This document shows positions 15,995 through 24,350 of a DNA stretch of 64,000 nucleotides, piece after piece. The stretch's first letter is position 1. Every line of letters starts with the position of its first letter. A model generated the notes under the pieces. It was not told the DNA's origin and did not search any database. It saw only the letters and a program-made list of their open reading frames with translations. Position numbers and translations under genes: made by a program. Origin of the DNA: Streptomyces sp. DH5 (GTDB lineage: Bacteria; Actinomycetota; Actinomycetes; Streptomycetales; Streptomycetaceae); NCBI RefSeq assembly GCF_020873915.1, contig NZ_JAHWGP010000019.1, positions 88,799 to 152,798 of the forward strand, written 5' to 3'.

Positions 15995-16630
15995 TCAGAC
16001 GGTCTTTCGGGGGCGGGTGGCGCCAAGGCGTTCCCAGAGGCCGGCCAGATGCGTGTGCAGGACTTCCTCGGCTTCCTCTGCAGTCAAGTGGCCTATGAGT
16101 ACATGGGTGGTGAGGCCGTCGGCGAGGGCGAGCAGAGCGTGAGCCTCGTGCTGAGGGTTGGGTGGCGTAGCGCCCTTGTCGGCCGAGCCGCTGTCGGTGA
16201 TCTCTGTGATGAGGCGGACGAGGAGGTTCTGGAGGGCCCTGTAGCTGGTTCTCAGCGGGTCGGCGAGTGGCTCGCTGACAGCGGCCTGAGCGATGAACGC
16301 GAGCCAGATCCGTGCTTCGGCGCGGTGTTCTTCGCGGAGCAGGGCGATCTCGTTGGCCGCGTGGCTCAGAGCGGTGGCGGCCGACTGGGCCGGGCTTGCG
16401 GTCAGGCGGGTCCTCACACGTTCGGTGATGCGTTCGCCGACGTAGTCGACGGCGAAGAGGAGCATCTCCTCCTTGCTGCGGAAGCAGCGCTGAACGGCGC
16501 CCAGTGAGACCTGCGCGCGGGCGGCGACATCGCGCATGCTCACCCCCTGCGGCCCGTGTTCGTCGGCGAGGAGGCAGACGGCCTCGGCGATCCGACGGCG
16601 TCGGCTTTCGTAGTCCACCTGTTTGGGCAT
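15995..16630 (-). CDS. TetR/AcrR-family repressor (transposon passenger)
   Basis: A 211-residue TetR-type regulator. The N-terminal helix-turn-helix is RRRRIAEAVCLLADEHGPQG, then VSMRDVAARAQVSLGAVQRC, followed by FRSKEEMLLFAVDYV; the rest is the helical ligand-binding domain. It is divergent from the amidase gene, and a perfect 16-bp palindrome sits between them, so it most likely represses itself and the amidase until the amidase substrate (or a related molecule) appears. It lies wholly inside the transposon. Confidence 0.9.
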   Translation of the reverse strand: MPKQVDYESRRRRIAEAVCLLADEHGPQGVSMRDVAARAQVSLGAVQRCFRSKEEMLLFAVDYVGERITERVRTRLTASPAQSAATALSHAANEIALLREEHRAEARIWLAFIAQAAVSEPLADPLRTSYRALQNLLVRLITEITDSGSADKGATPPNPQHEAHALLALADGLTTHVLIGHLTAEEAEEVLHTHLAGLWERLGATRPRKTV

Positions 16631-16651
16631 GCTCGGGCAGCCTCCTTATTC

Positions 16652-16667
16652 CGATACGATCGTATCG
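16652..16667. promoter_or_regulatory. TetR operator, perfect 16-bp palindrome
   Basis: CGATACGATCGTATCG lies 22 bp upstream of the tetR start and 54 bp upstream of the amidase start. It is the only strong palindrome in this divergent promoter. Confidence 0.75.
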
Positions 16668-16720
16668 CTTCCGGGTTAGGGTTCGGCCACGAGCACTTCG
16701 GCATGGGGATGGGAAGCACG

Positions 16721-18163
16721 ATGATCAGGCAGGGCGCCCTGTGGGCAATGACGGCCGCCGCTCAGGCGGAGGCGGTCCGAGGTGGGGAGATATCGGCGGT
16801 CGAGCTGGTCGACAGCCACCTGGACCGCATTGCCGAGGTCAACCCGCAGATCAACGCGGTCACGCAGCTGATGACCGAGCGAGCCCGCGAGGCCGCGGCA
16901 CACGCGGACCGGCGGCGAGCAGCGGGCGAAGAACTCGGGCCGCTGGCCGGCGTGCCGTTCACGGTGAAGGAGACCACCGCTGTCGAAGGGGTGCCGACCA
17001 CACTCGGAACGTCACGCTTCCGCGACCTGGTGGCTCCGGCCGACGCACCCCCTGTAGCCCGGCTCCGCGCGGCGGGAGCCATACCGATCGGCCACAGCAA
17101 CATGCCCACCCTGGTCCTGGCCGGGATGCACACCCGCAGCGAGTTGTTCGGCGACACCGTCAACCCGTGGAACCGGAGCCGGACCCCGGGCGGCAGCAGC
17201 GGCGGTGACGGAGTGGCCGTCGCCACCGGCATGGCCGCACTCGGACTCGGCAACGATTCCGGCGGATCCGTACGGATCCCAGCCTCGTTCTGCGGCGTGA
17301 CGGGGCTGAAGCCGACCACCGGGCGGTTCCCCGCCGACCACCGCGTCCTCGGCCCCGAAGACCCGGGACCGGCCTCACAGATGCTGGTCACCGACGGGCC
17401 CCTGGCCCGTACGGTCGCCGACCTGCGGCTGGCATACGAGGCACTTGCCGGGACCGACCCTCGGGACCCGCGGGCCGTACCCGTGCCCCTCTACGGCGAA
17501 CCGCTGCCGGGGCCGGTCAAGGTCGCGGTCGTCGCCGACCCCGGAGGCCACGGCGTCCACCCCACGGTCCGCGGAGCCGTCACAGCGGCAGCGGACGCGT
17601 TGCGCGACGCCGGGTACGACATACGGGAGATCGCGGATGTTCCGCGGCTGGACGAGGCACTTGAGGCATACGGCCGGATCACCGTGACCGAATTCGCGCC
17701 GACCTGGCCGGCGGTGCGGAAACTGCTCGGCGAAGGCGGAGACCGCTACATCCAGATGGCCATGGAGAAGACTCCGCCCGCGAACGCCGCCGAGCTCACG
17801 AAGCTGATGGGGACCTGGCTCGGCATCCGCCGCTCGTGGGCAGAATTCCTCGACGAATACCCGCTGCTGCTCGGCCCGGTGTTCACCGAGCCGCCCGTCG
17901 AGCCGGGACTGGAGTCACGCGATGAAGCGGGGCGGGAACGGGTCGCCCAGGGGATGCGCCTGTGCACGGTGACCAGCTTTGTGGGCGTACCCGCGGTCGC
18001 CGTACCGACCGGACTCGGCGACGGACTGCCATCCGGCGTACAGATCATCGGGTGCGCGTTCCGGGAAGATCTGTGCCTGACCGCTGCCCAGGAGATCGAG
18101 GACCGCCTCGGCGTGCTCACGCCGATCAGCCCTCGCCCCGAATTCCCGGCTGCCGCGCGGTAG
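16721..18163 (+). CDS. Amidase-signature hydrolase (transposon passenger)
   Basis: A 480-residue amidase-signature enzyme. The catalytic lysine is in TVKETTAVEGVPTT, and the Ser-rich loop PGGSSGGDGVAVATG and LGNDSGGSVRIPAS supplies the two serines of the Ser-cisSer-Lys triad. Such enzymes cleave amides, nitrilase products or cyclic/linear amide drugs in the cytoplasm; the specific substrate cannot be read from sequence. The ATG at 16721 has GGGAAG four bases upstream; ATGs at 16703 and 16709 are alternatives. As transposon cargo with its own TetR, it presumably confers a selectable trait such as degradation of an amide compound. Confidence 0.88.
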   Translation: MIRQGALWAMTAAAQAEAVRGGEISAVELVDSHLDRIAEVNPQINAVTQLMTERAREAAAHADRRRAAGEELGPLAGVPFTVKETTAVEGVPTTLGTSRFRDLVAPADAPPVARLRAAGAIPIGHSNMPTLVLAGMHTRSELFGDTVNPWNRSRTPGGSSGGDGVAVATGMAALGLGNDSGGSVRIPASFCGVTGLKPTTGRFPADHRVLGPEDPGPASQMLVTDGPLARTVADLRLAYEALAGTDPRDPRAVPVPLYGEPLPGPVKVAVVADPGGHGVHPTVRGAVTAAADALRDAGYDIREIADVPRLDEALEAYGRITVTEFAPTWPAVRKLLGEGGDRYIQMAMEKTPPANAAELTKLMGTWLGIRRSWAEFLDEYPLLLGPVFTEPPVEPGLESRDEAGRERVAQGMRLCTVTSFVGVPAVAVPTGLGDGLPSGVQIIGCAFREDLCLTAAQEIEDRLGVLTPISPRPEFPAAAR

Positions 18164-18265
18164 GCGGAGCTACCACAGAGAGCAAAGAAACGGCCAGAGG
18201 TCAACGAGCGGCGCGGAGGAGGCAGCATCCGTGCCGCGCCGCTCACTGGCCCCTCACCGGTCGAA

Positions 18266-18387
18266 GTGTCGGCAAACGACCGTCTGCCGACACTCGGGAT
18301 CGCGATCACGAACCCGCAGGTGGGCAGTGTCGGCAACTCGCGTCGGAAATCAACGTCGGTGAACAGTCGTCGGGGTAGTTTCCGACA
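18266..18387. other. res-like resolution site of the transposon
   Basis: Directly upstream of tnpR are three related sites. Site I at 18266-18293 has perfect 9-bp arms GTGTCGGCA/TGCCGACAC. A second at 18327-18346 starts GTGTCGGCAACTCG. A third at 18366-18387 ends TTTCCGACA against the tnpR start. Three dimer sites beside the resolvase gene is the usual res layout of Tn3-family elements. Confidence 0.75.
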
Positions 18388-18990
18388 ATGCTTCTTGGCT
18401 ACTGCCGCACATCGACGGCCGACCAGAACCCCGATCATCAGATCGACGCCCTACTCCGCCACGGCGTCGACCGCGACAACATCCACGTCGACGTCGCCAG
18501 CGGCGCGAAGGCATCCCGCCCCAAGCTCGATCTCGTCATGCAGCTGCTTCGCGAGGGCGACACGTTGAAGGTAACCCGGCTCGACCGGCTCTCACGCTCC
18601 GTGCTGCACCTGGTGACCCTCGGCGCTGAGCTGCGCGAGCGCGGCATCGGGCTGCACGTCATCGAGCAGGGCATCGACACCGCCACCATGGAGGGGCGGG
18701 CGATGTTCGGGATGCTGTCCGTACTGGCAGAGCTCCAGCGCGAACTGATCGTGGCGAACACGAACGACGGTCTTGCCTCCGCGCGGGCCCGGGGCCGGGT
18801 CGGCGGACGCAGGCCGAAGCTCACCGAGGACCAGGCCGCGCTCGCCCAACGGCTCTACGACGAGCGGGAGAAGACCGTCCAACAGATCGCCGACATGTTC
18901 GGTGTCCCGCGGTCCACGGTGTACGGGCACCTCGACAAGACCAGGACCGTGCCCCGCCAGCCGAAGAAGACTGCGATCACGAAGCCCTGA
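18388..18990 (+). CDS. tnpR: Serine resolvase TnpR
   Basis: A 200-residue resolvase/invertase. The nucleophilic serine is Ser9 in LLGYCRTSTADQN, and the conserved arginines are in VTRLDRLSRSVLHL. The C-terminal helix-turn-helix is QQIADMFGVPRSTVYGHLDK. It resolves transposition cointegrates at the upstream res site. There is no clear ribosome site, and the start lies at the edge of res site III, so TnpR probably represses its own synthesis, as in other Tn3 elements. The length is normal. Confidence 0.95.
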   Translation: MLLGYCRTSTADQNPDHQIDALLRHGVDRDNIHVDVASGAKASRPKLDLVMQLLREGDTLKVTRLDRLSRSVLHLVTLGAELRERGIGLHVIEQGIDTATMEGRAMFGMLSVLAELQRELIVANTNDGLASARARGRVGGRRPKLTEDQAALAQRLYDEREKTVQQIADMFGVPRSTVYGHLDKTRTVPRQPKKTAITKP

Positions 18991-19005
18991 AAACTACCGA
19001 CTGGT

Positions 19006-19043
19006 TACTTATCACCTGGTTCGCCGCTCGTTAACGGCACCCC
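19006..19043 (-). repeat. Right terminal inverted repeat of the Tn3-family element
   Basis: 38-bp inverted copy of 12524-12561, ending CGTTAACGGCACCCC, followed by the second TGCTT target copy at 19044-19048. Confidence 0.95.
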
Positions 19044-19130
19044 TGCTTGGCGATCGCCTCGGGCCACTCCTCGGCCGGGAAGGAGTCCCACTTGGCCTGG
19101 TTGCCGTAGATCATCGCGACGTACTTCATC
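19044..19130 (-). pseudogene. YCII/DGPF-domain gene, 5' part (interrupted)
   Basis: The first 29 codons, MKYVAMIYGNQAKWDSFPAE then EWPEAIAKQ, are the characteristic N terminus of YCII-related proteins (MKYVAMIYGNQ). The frame enters the transposon repeat and stops at once. It belongs with 12242-12523. Any promoter for the original YCII-sigma operon lies upstream, beyond 19130. Confidence 0.88.
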
Positions 19131-19458
19131 CCGGGTGTCCCCTCGCTCCCGCGCGCTCCGTCGGCGCGCTGTCACCCCTCGGTCGGAGCGGGAGACGGCT
19201 CCTCGACATCCGACGACGACGTTCTTCGGATTTCTTCGACATCTTTTTCCCGCGCCGCCGTCGAGCAGCCCGAACACCGGAGCGACGCGGGTGATCAACC
19301 TACAACCCGGCCGCCCGCCCTCCCGGCCGACGGCGTAGTCCTGGGGCTGGTCGCTCCGGGATCGGGGACCGTCTGTGCTGCTACGGCTGCCTGCGGGCGG
19401 GCGCTCTAGACTGCCGGACATTCGAGCTCCGAATGGCATCGATCCCGGGGGGCCAGGG
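19131..19458. other. Intergenic stretch with the presumed YCII-sigma promoter
   Basis: 328 bp between the YCII 5' end (minus) and the HTH membrane protein (plus). I see no supported gene. It should hold the divergent promoters of both units, including the original promoter of the YCII-ECF42 operon, but I could not identify specific boxes. Confidence 0.4.
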
Positions 19459-20604
19459 GTGGACGGGGGACAGCCGCAGCCACATGAGGCAGCGGACGCC
19501 GCGCAGTTCGTCGCGGCAATGCGACAGTTACGGCAGTGGGCGCACGTGAGTTACCGCGAGTTGGAACGGCGGGCCGAGGCTGCCGGAGACGTGCTTCCGC
19601 GCGCCACACTCGCCGGTGCGTTGAGCCGGGCGGATCTCCCTCGGGAGGAGCTGCTGGCCGCCTTCGTCCGGGCCTGCGGCGGGGACCGCGGCACCGTCGA
19701 GGCGTGGGTGGGTGTTCGCAAGCGCCTGGCTGTCGACTCCGAGCGGCGTCCTTCCGTGGTCGAGGCGTCCGGGCTTCCGGCCGTGGCCGAACCGTCCGCC
19801 CGCGGGCTGCCGGCAGCCGGCCCGGAGCCGCGGAGCGTGGGGCTCCCGGATCCGCACGACGGCTTGCTCGACGGGCCGGGCGAGCCGGGGACGGCGAGTA
19901 CCGGCACACCGGCGACGGAAGGCGAGGAGTCCCGTCCCGGCGGGAAGGGCACGGAGGCCGCGCAGCCCGCCGCGCCTGCCGCTGACCGGGCGGCGGCGGT
20001 GGTCCCTGCGGAGGGCGAGAGGGACGCGGACACCGGCACGGCCGCGGCGGGTACGGCTGTGCCGCAGGAGGAAACGGCCGCCGCAGGGGCGGGAGCGGAC
20101 ACCTCGTCGGCGGGGACGGAGGATGCCGGGCGGCGCCTTGCGCGCCGGCGCGGTCCGCTTCTCGTCGCCGTCCTGGCTGTGCTCCTGTCGGCCGGCGTGA
20201 CCGGGATCGTCCTGGCTCCCGATGACGGCTCCGGTGATCCGCGCACGCCCCCGGCAAGCACGCCCCCGCCAGGTCCGACTGCCGTCGTCACGGTCACCCC
20301 GTCGAACACGTCCGGCCAGGCCCCGGACAGCACCGCCTCCGGGCTGGCGGCCGAGCCCGCCGGCAAGGACAGGCCCGCACCGGCGACCACACGGCAGGCC
20401 CCGCCGCCCACCCCGTCCGGGAGCACGGCCCGGCCCGGTAGGCCAGAGCCGCAGCGGACCTCGCGGCGGCCGGAGTCGACGCCGTACGAACCACCGCTTC
20501 CCTACGATCCCTACGAACCGCCTCCGTCGTCGACGCCGCCCGCCCAGGGCGGTGATCCCTTCCCCGAAGAGACCTGCTGGGACGTCACCAACGACTGTGT
20601 CTGA
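19459..20604 (+). CDS. HTH-domain protein with one membrane helix and Pro-rich tail
   Basis: A 381-residue protein. Residues 15-75 resemble an XRE-type helix-turn-helix (FVAAMRQLRQWAHVSYRELE then RATLAGALSRADLPREELLA). A long Ala/Glu/Pro linker follows, then one transmembrane helix (GPLLVAVLAVLLSAGVTGIV) near residue 240 and a Pro/Thr-rich extracytoplasmic tail ending in ETCWDVTNDCV with two cysteines. This cytoplasmic-HTH/TM/tail layout is common in streptomycete membrane-anchored regulators of unknown signal. GTG at 19459 is preferred for the GGGG upstream. The DNA target and ligand are unknown. Confidence 0.7.
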   Translation: MDGGQPQPHEAADAAQFVAAMRQLRQWAHVSYRELERRAEAAGDVLPRATLAGALSRADLPREELLAAFVRACGGDRGTVEAWVGVRKRLAVDSERRPSVVEASGLPAVAEPSARGLPAAGPEPRSVGLPDPHDGLLDGPGEPGTASTGTPATEGEESRPGGKGTEAAQPAAPAADRAAAVVPAEGERDADTGTAAAGTAVPQEETAAAGAGADTSSAGTEDAGRRLARRRGPLLVAVLAVLLSAGVTGIVLAPDDGSGDPRTPPASTPPPGPTAVVTVTPSNTSGQAPDSTASGLAAEPAGKDRPAPATTRQAPPPTPSGSTARPGRPEPQRTSRRPESTPYEPPLPYDPYEPPPSSTPPAQGGDPFPEETCWDVTNDCV

Positions 20605-20625
20605 CCGGACCGTCATGGGCCGGTC

Positions 20626-21570
20626 CTATGCGGCGATGTGGCGGTAGCCGAGGACCTGTGAGGCCGGCGGCAGCGGCGCGACGGTGACCGTGCTGCCGGA
20701 GCGGGGGGCGTGGATGACCTTGCCGTCACCGATGTAGAGGGCGACGTGACCGCCGCCGTAGCTGATCACCAGGTCGCCGGGGACGAGGTGCGGGCGGGTG
20801 GTGGCGTTGCCGGCGTGGAGCTGCTGCCAGGTGGTCCGCGGGATGCGCACACCGGCGGCTTTCCACGACTGCATGATCAGGCCGGAGCAGTCGTAACCGT
20901 TCGGGCCGGTCGCACCCCAGATGTAGGGCTTTCCGAGCTGCGCCCTGGCGAAGGCGACCGCTGCGGCGGCGCGTCCCTTCTCGGCGGGCCGTCGGCTCCC
21001 GGGGAGTGTTTCCTTGCCCGATGGGTTCTCGCGGGACGTCTCCTTGCCGGACCTGTCGGACGCGGGACGCTTCGCGGGGGCGGGCTCGGACCGCTTCGTG
21101 GCCGTGCCGCCGGCGGCCGCGGCTCCGGGCGCCAGGCGCAGGGTGTCACCGGCGTAGATGAGCGTCGACCGGCCCAGCTCGTTGAGGCGTTGGAGCTCCT
21201 CGACCGTGGTGTCGTGACGCTCGGCCAGGGCGAAGAGTGTGTCGCCGGGCCGCAGTACCACTGCCGTGGGCGCGGCGGGTCCGGGACGGGGCTCGGCCCG
21301 TGCGGGTGCCGGCGGCGGCGGTTCCGGCGCCTCCTCCACCAGCACCGACCGGTCGGGCGGCACGGCAGTGGGGGAGGCCCCCTGCAGGCTGAGGAGCGCG
21401 CCGAGGAGCACGCAGACGATCCCGGTCACGCCCAGGGCCAGCGCGGTCCGCGTGAACCGTACGGCCTTGCGCACTCCTGTCCGGGTGCGTGAGGGGCGGG
21501 CGTGTCGGCCGCGGGCCGGGCGCAGTGCCTTGCCGGCCCGGCGGAGGGCCGGCCGTATCTGCGGTGTCAT
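20626..21570 (-). CDS. LysM-NlpC/P60 cell-wall endopeptidase
   Basis: A 314-residue secreted or membrane-anchored peptidoglycan hydrolase. A basic N terminus is followed by one hydrophobic helix (about 41-62, ALALGVTGIVCVLLGALL), a Pro-rich linker, a LysM domain (about 108-152, LRPGDTLFALAERHDTTVEE), a charged Ser/Lys linker, and a C-terminal NlpC/P60 domain with the catalytic Cys in NGYDCSGL and His in GGHVALYIG. It would cleave D-Glu to diamino-acid bonds in wall peptides. The ATG at 21570 has GGAGTG upstream. It is convergent with the HTH membrane protein. Confidence 0.88.
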   Translation of the reverse strand: MTPQIRPALRRAGKALRPARGRHARPSRTRTGVRKAVRFTRTALALGVTGIVCVLLGALLSLQGASPTAVPPDRSVLVEEAPEPPPPAPARAEPRPGPAAPTAVVLRPGDTLFALAERHDTTVEELQRLNELGRSTLIYAGDTLRLAPGAAAAGGTATKRSEPAPAKRPASDRSGKETSRENPSGKETLPGSRRPAEKGRAAAAVAFARAQLGKPYIWGATGPNGYDCSGLIMQSWKAAGVRIPRTTWQQLHAGNATTRPHLVPGDLVISYGGGHVALYIGDGKVIHAPRSGSTVTVAPLPPASQVLGYRHIAA

Positions 21571-21989
21571 CTCACACTCCGTTCGCAGGTTCCCGAGAGG
21601 GCTGGAACGGAGCCTTTTCCGCCGGTGGTCGTCCGGCAAGATCTCCTGCCCTCCGGGACAGTCCGAGACGCACCAGGACACCTCAAGACGCTGCCCCGCC
21701 CCCTCGTAGGAGGCGCTCGGACACGGGCTGACCTGGGCGGACACACCCGGACTGTCCGGGCCGCCGCCGGCCGTTGTCCACGGGGCACCGCGCCGGGAGG
21801 CTCTTAACAGCCGGCCGGCAGCGGCTCTGGCGACCGGGGTCGGAGACGACACGGCCCTGCGCCGTCATCCCTGCGGTTGTCCGCCGCGGAGGACGCCCGC
21901 CGGTCACGGCATTCACCGCGGGGACCACAGGGGCTCACCGCCCCTGTCATCTCCCGCCTCTTCGTCCGAGCGATCCAAGGAGCACTGGT
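21571..21989. other. Divergent intergenic region, no gene seen
   Basis: 419 bp between the NlpC/P60 gene (minus) and the first secreted protein (plus). Several open frames cross it but none has a ribosome site or recognisable protein. A riboswitch would be plausible before an NlpC/P60 gene in actinobacteria, but I could not fit a known one here. Confidence 0.35.
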
Positions 21990-22523
21990 GTGAACACTCC
22001 ACGCCTCACCAAGGTCCGCGCTCTTGCCATCACCGCCGTCGGCGGACTGCTGGCCGGCGCCGTAGCCGTTCTCAGCCCCGCACAGGCCACCGAAGCCGCA
22101 TCGAGCTGCAAGCCCAAGCGCGTCACCGTCTACCCCGGGGAGAGGGTCCCCCCGCGCCTGCGCTTGGGCGAAGTGAACTTCGACGTGACCGTCTGCCCCA
22201 CGGAGGACGCGGCCGGCTGGAGCACACAGGCCGGCGCCGCCACGAACGGGACGGGCAACTCGGTCGGCTACCTCCTCGAGTCGGCCGCACTGCGGGTCAA
22301 CTCCACGGCCGAGAACAGCAAGAGCCGGACCGCCACGTACACCGGCAGCTTCACCGTGAAGGACTGCGTTCCCGTCACCCTGTGGCCCTGCACCCGCACG
22401 CACCGGGTCGACGTGGGATTCGCCCTCGTCGCCTACAAGAAGAGCGGCAAGGTCAGCCTCGTCTACGGCGGCGGTGTCAAGAGCACGATGCCGCTCGGCA
22501 TGGCCCTGTACCGCACCCCGTGA
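21990..22523 (+). CDS. Small secreted protein, first of a paralogous pair
   Basis: A 177-residue exported protein of unknown function. A Sec signal peptide is clear (residues 1-35: ALAITAVGGLLAGAVAVLSP then AQA-TEA). The mature part has four cysteines in a pattern shared with the next gene: C-x-x-x-x-V-x-V-Y-P-G near its start, V-x-V-C-P-T, and then C-V-P ... W-P-C. Two disulfides are likely. GTG at 21990 is preceded by AAGGAG. The two genes sit 55 bp apart and probably form one transcript ended by the hairpin at 23141-23184. Confidence 0.75.
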   Translation: MNTPRLTKVRALAITAVGGLLAGAVAVLSPAQATEAASSCKPKRVTVYPGERVPPRLRLGEVNFDVTVCPTEDAAGWSTQAGAATNGTGNSVGYLLESAALRVNSTAENSKSRTATYTGSFTVKDCVPVTLWPCTRTHRVDVGFALVAYKKSGKVSLVYGGGVKSTMPLGMALYRTP

Positions 22524-22578
22524 ACCGGCGCACACCTCCCCGGACACACTCCCGCCCTGCTCACCTCGGAGGACATTC

Positions 22579-23100
22579 GTGAGATTCACCCGCCTTGCCA
22601 CCGCCACCGCCGCCTGCGGCCTCGTCGTCGGCGCGATCGCCACCGCGACCAGCGCCCAGGGAACCGCGGCCCCCACCGACACCGCCGCCGCCTGCGAGAA
22701 CGTGCAGGTCACCCGCTACCCCGGCTCGCTGCTCTCGCCCCGCTACGGCGAATGGAACATGAACGTGCTGGCCTGCCCCACCAAGAGCCCGGGCACCTGG
22801 ACGAAGACCTCGGGCATCGAGCTCAACGCCACCGCGTCGAACCTCGGCATGACCGTCGTCGAGGACTCCAAGCTCCGCGTCATCGAAACCGGCCAGAACA
22901 AGTGGAACCGGTTCGCCCGCTACGAAGCCACCTTCCAGTCACGCACCTGCGTGCCCAAGGTGGGATGGCCGTGCAAGAGCCCCGGTACCTGGAAGGTCCG
23001 ATTCACCGTCACCGCGGACAGGAAGAGCCACCAGGTGAAGGTCTACACGCACCGAGGCAGCACACCGGACCACACCTTCGTCCTGTGGCCCACCCCCTAG
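22579..23100 (+). CDS. Small secreted protein, second of a paralogous pair
   Basis: A 173-residue exported protein of unknown function, with a signal peptide ending near TSAQGTAA. It shares with its neighbour the segments CENVQVTRYPG, NVLACPT and CVPKVGWPC, so the pair arose by tandem duplication; overall identity appears low. Four cysteines in the mature part suggest two disulfides and a beta-rich fold. GTG at 22579 follows GGAGGACATTC. No enzymatic motif is visible. Confidence 0.75.
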   Translation: MRFTRLATATAACGLVVGAIATATSAQGTAAPTDTAAACENVQVTRYPGSLLSPRYGEWNMNVLACPTKSPGTWTKTSGIELNATASNLGMTVVEDSKLRVIETGQNKWNRFARYEATFQSRTCVPKVGWPCKSPGTWKVRFTVTADRKSHQVKVYTHRGSTPDHTFVLWPTP

Positions 23101-23140
23101 CCTGGGCAGGCCCGCGGAGCCGGCCGATGAAGTAGCCGAG

Positions 23141-23184
23141 CAGGGCAGTGCCCCGGGCGTACATCGTCCCGGGGCACTGCCCTG
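23141..23184. terminator. Strong hairpin after the secreted-protein pair
   Basis: CAGGGCAGTGCCCCGGG (23141-23157) pairs perfectly with CCCGGGGCACTGCCCTG (23168-23184) over a ten-base loop, 40 bp after the stop of the second secreted protein. It serves as a terminator without a T-tract. Confidence 0.8.
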
Positions 23185-23220
23185 GCGACCCCGGCTCCGA
23201 TTCGCCTCCCGCATCGGCTG

Positions 23221-23355
23221 AACTTTACGGAACAGACGGCTACCTCAGCCAAGTGCGGAGGGTGGGCGACGCCGCGCCGCGCTCCGCACTGTCTCCACGG
23301 ACCTTGGCCACACCACGGCACTTGGTGGCGGTCGCGCGGTCTGTTCCGTAAAGTT
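23221..23355. repeat. 17-bp inverted repeat pair upstream of the recombinase-like gene
   Basis: AACTTTACGGAACAGAC (23221-23237) and its exact inverted copy GTCTGTTCCGTAAAGTT (23339-23355) enclose 101 bp. The arms are far more AT-rich than their surroundings. They may be recombinase sites, element ends or an operator pair; there is no open frame between them. Confidence 0.6.
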
Positions 23356-23444
23356 AAAGCAGGTACGGCTACGGCGGATTCCCGTGGCCCGGCCCGTTTC
23401 CCGGTGTGCGCCACCGGTGTCCCCGAGGTTCCTGGAGTGGTCCG

Positions 23445-24350
23445 GTGAGAGCGGCGAACCAAGCACCCGACCCGTACGCGATCCTGCGCGACTGGCTGGC
23501 CGGAGCCTACCTGCGGCCCGACGGCCAGGAGGTCCGCGGACGCGCCTGGGACGAGGACACCCGGTACCGCTACGGACTGATTCTCGCCGGTATCGACGCC
23601 CCCGCCGGATGGCACGGGGACTGGTTCACCCATATCGGTGACCTCGTCTGGCACTTCGACCCCCGGCACATCAAGGACTGGGCGGCCCGGCTCACCAACC
23701 TCGACGGCAGTCCCATGGCCGCCGCCTCCCGCGGCCGCGCCGTCTCCGCCGTCCGCAGCTTCTACACCCACTGCGAAGAAGACCTCGGCGCCGCCCGCTG
23801 GAACCTCCCGCCCCGCCGCCAGCTCGCCGGCCCCACCCCGCCCGCGCCCCGCGAACAGCTCACCCGCTTCCAGACCGACGCCCTGCGCACCGCCGCCGAC
23901 CGCTACCGCGGCCCCCACCCCGAACGCGCCCGGCTCGCCGTCTACATGACCCTCGCGGGCCTGCGCCCCGGCCAGTCCATCGCCGTCGTCGTCCAGCACA
24001 TCCAACGCCACAACCAGGCCGGCCCCACCTGGCGCCTGCCCGCCAAGAACAACAGCGCCTCCGCCGTCACCCACCCCCACCCCATCCCCCGGCCGGTGGT
24101 CTGGGCCCTGGACGAGTACCTGCCCGTACGCACCCACAAGGCCCCGCACTCCACCGGGACCACCGGCCCCCTGCTGCTCTCCCGCACGGGACGCGGTCTC
24201 GACCGGGTCACCTTCCCCCGGCTCCTGCGCGACGTCGCCGCCACCCACCCCGACCTCGCCGAGATCTCCTCCTCCCTCCTCCCCGACGTCGTCGCCCACT
24301 CACCGAGCCCCTTCGCCGACGAGACAGGGAGCGGTTCCGGCACGACGTAG
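23445..24350 (+). pseudogene. Degenerate tyrosine recombinase/integrase
   Basis: 301 codons resembling a phage-type integrase. The N-terminal SAM-like core-binding part is AILRDWLAGAYLRPDGQEVR onwards, with AVSAVRSFYTHCEEDL. The catalytic part retains the first arginine in YMTLAGLRPGQS and the box around LLLSRTGRGLDRVTFPRLLR. The second active-site block is damaged: where HxxRH is expected the sequence is DVVAHSPSPFADE, and the protein ends without the catalytic tyrosine. It probably no longer recombines. It lies between the 17-bp inverted repeats and a plasmid-like segment, so it may be the scar of an integrated element. Confidence 0.6.

Larger units (their letters stand above)
12524..19043. 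mobile_element. Complete Tn3-family transposon with TetR-amidase passenger
   Basis: A 6520-bp replicative transposon. Ends are 38-bp inverted repeats beginning GGGG and differing at three positions, flanked by a perfect 5-bp target duplication TGCTT (12519-12523 and 19044-19048). Inside are tnpA (minus), a remnant of a second Tn3 transposase, tetR (minus), an amidase (plus), a res-like site and tnpR (plus). The insertion splits a YCII/DGPF gene. Size and repeat length resemble Tn4556 of Streptomyces fradiae, but I could not compare sequences. Confidence 0.95.

Noticed and set aside
20877-21570. c-di-AMP (ydaO-type) riboswitch before the NlpC/P60 gene
   Set aside because: Expected by analogy in actinobacteria, but I could not align the conserved riboswitch cores to the 21571-21989 region.
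23221-23355. att site for the recombinase
   Set aside because: The two copies are inverted, not direct, and no second flanking copy was seen, so I report only an inverted repeat.
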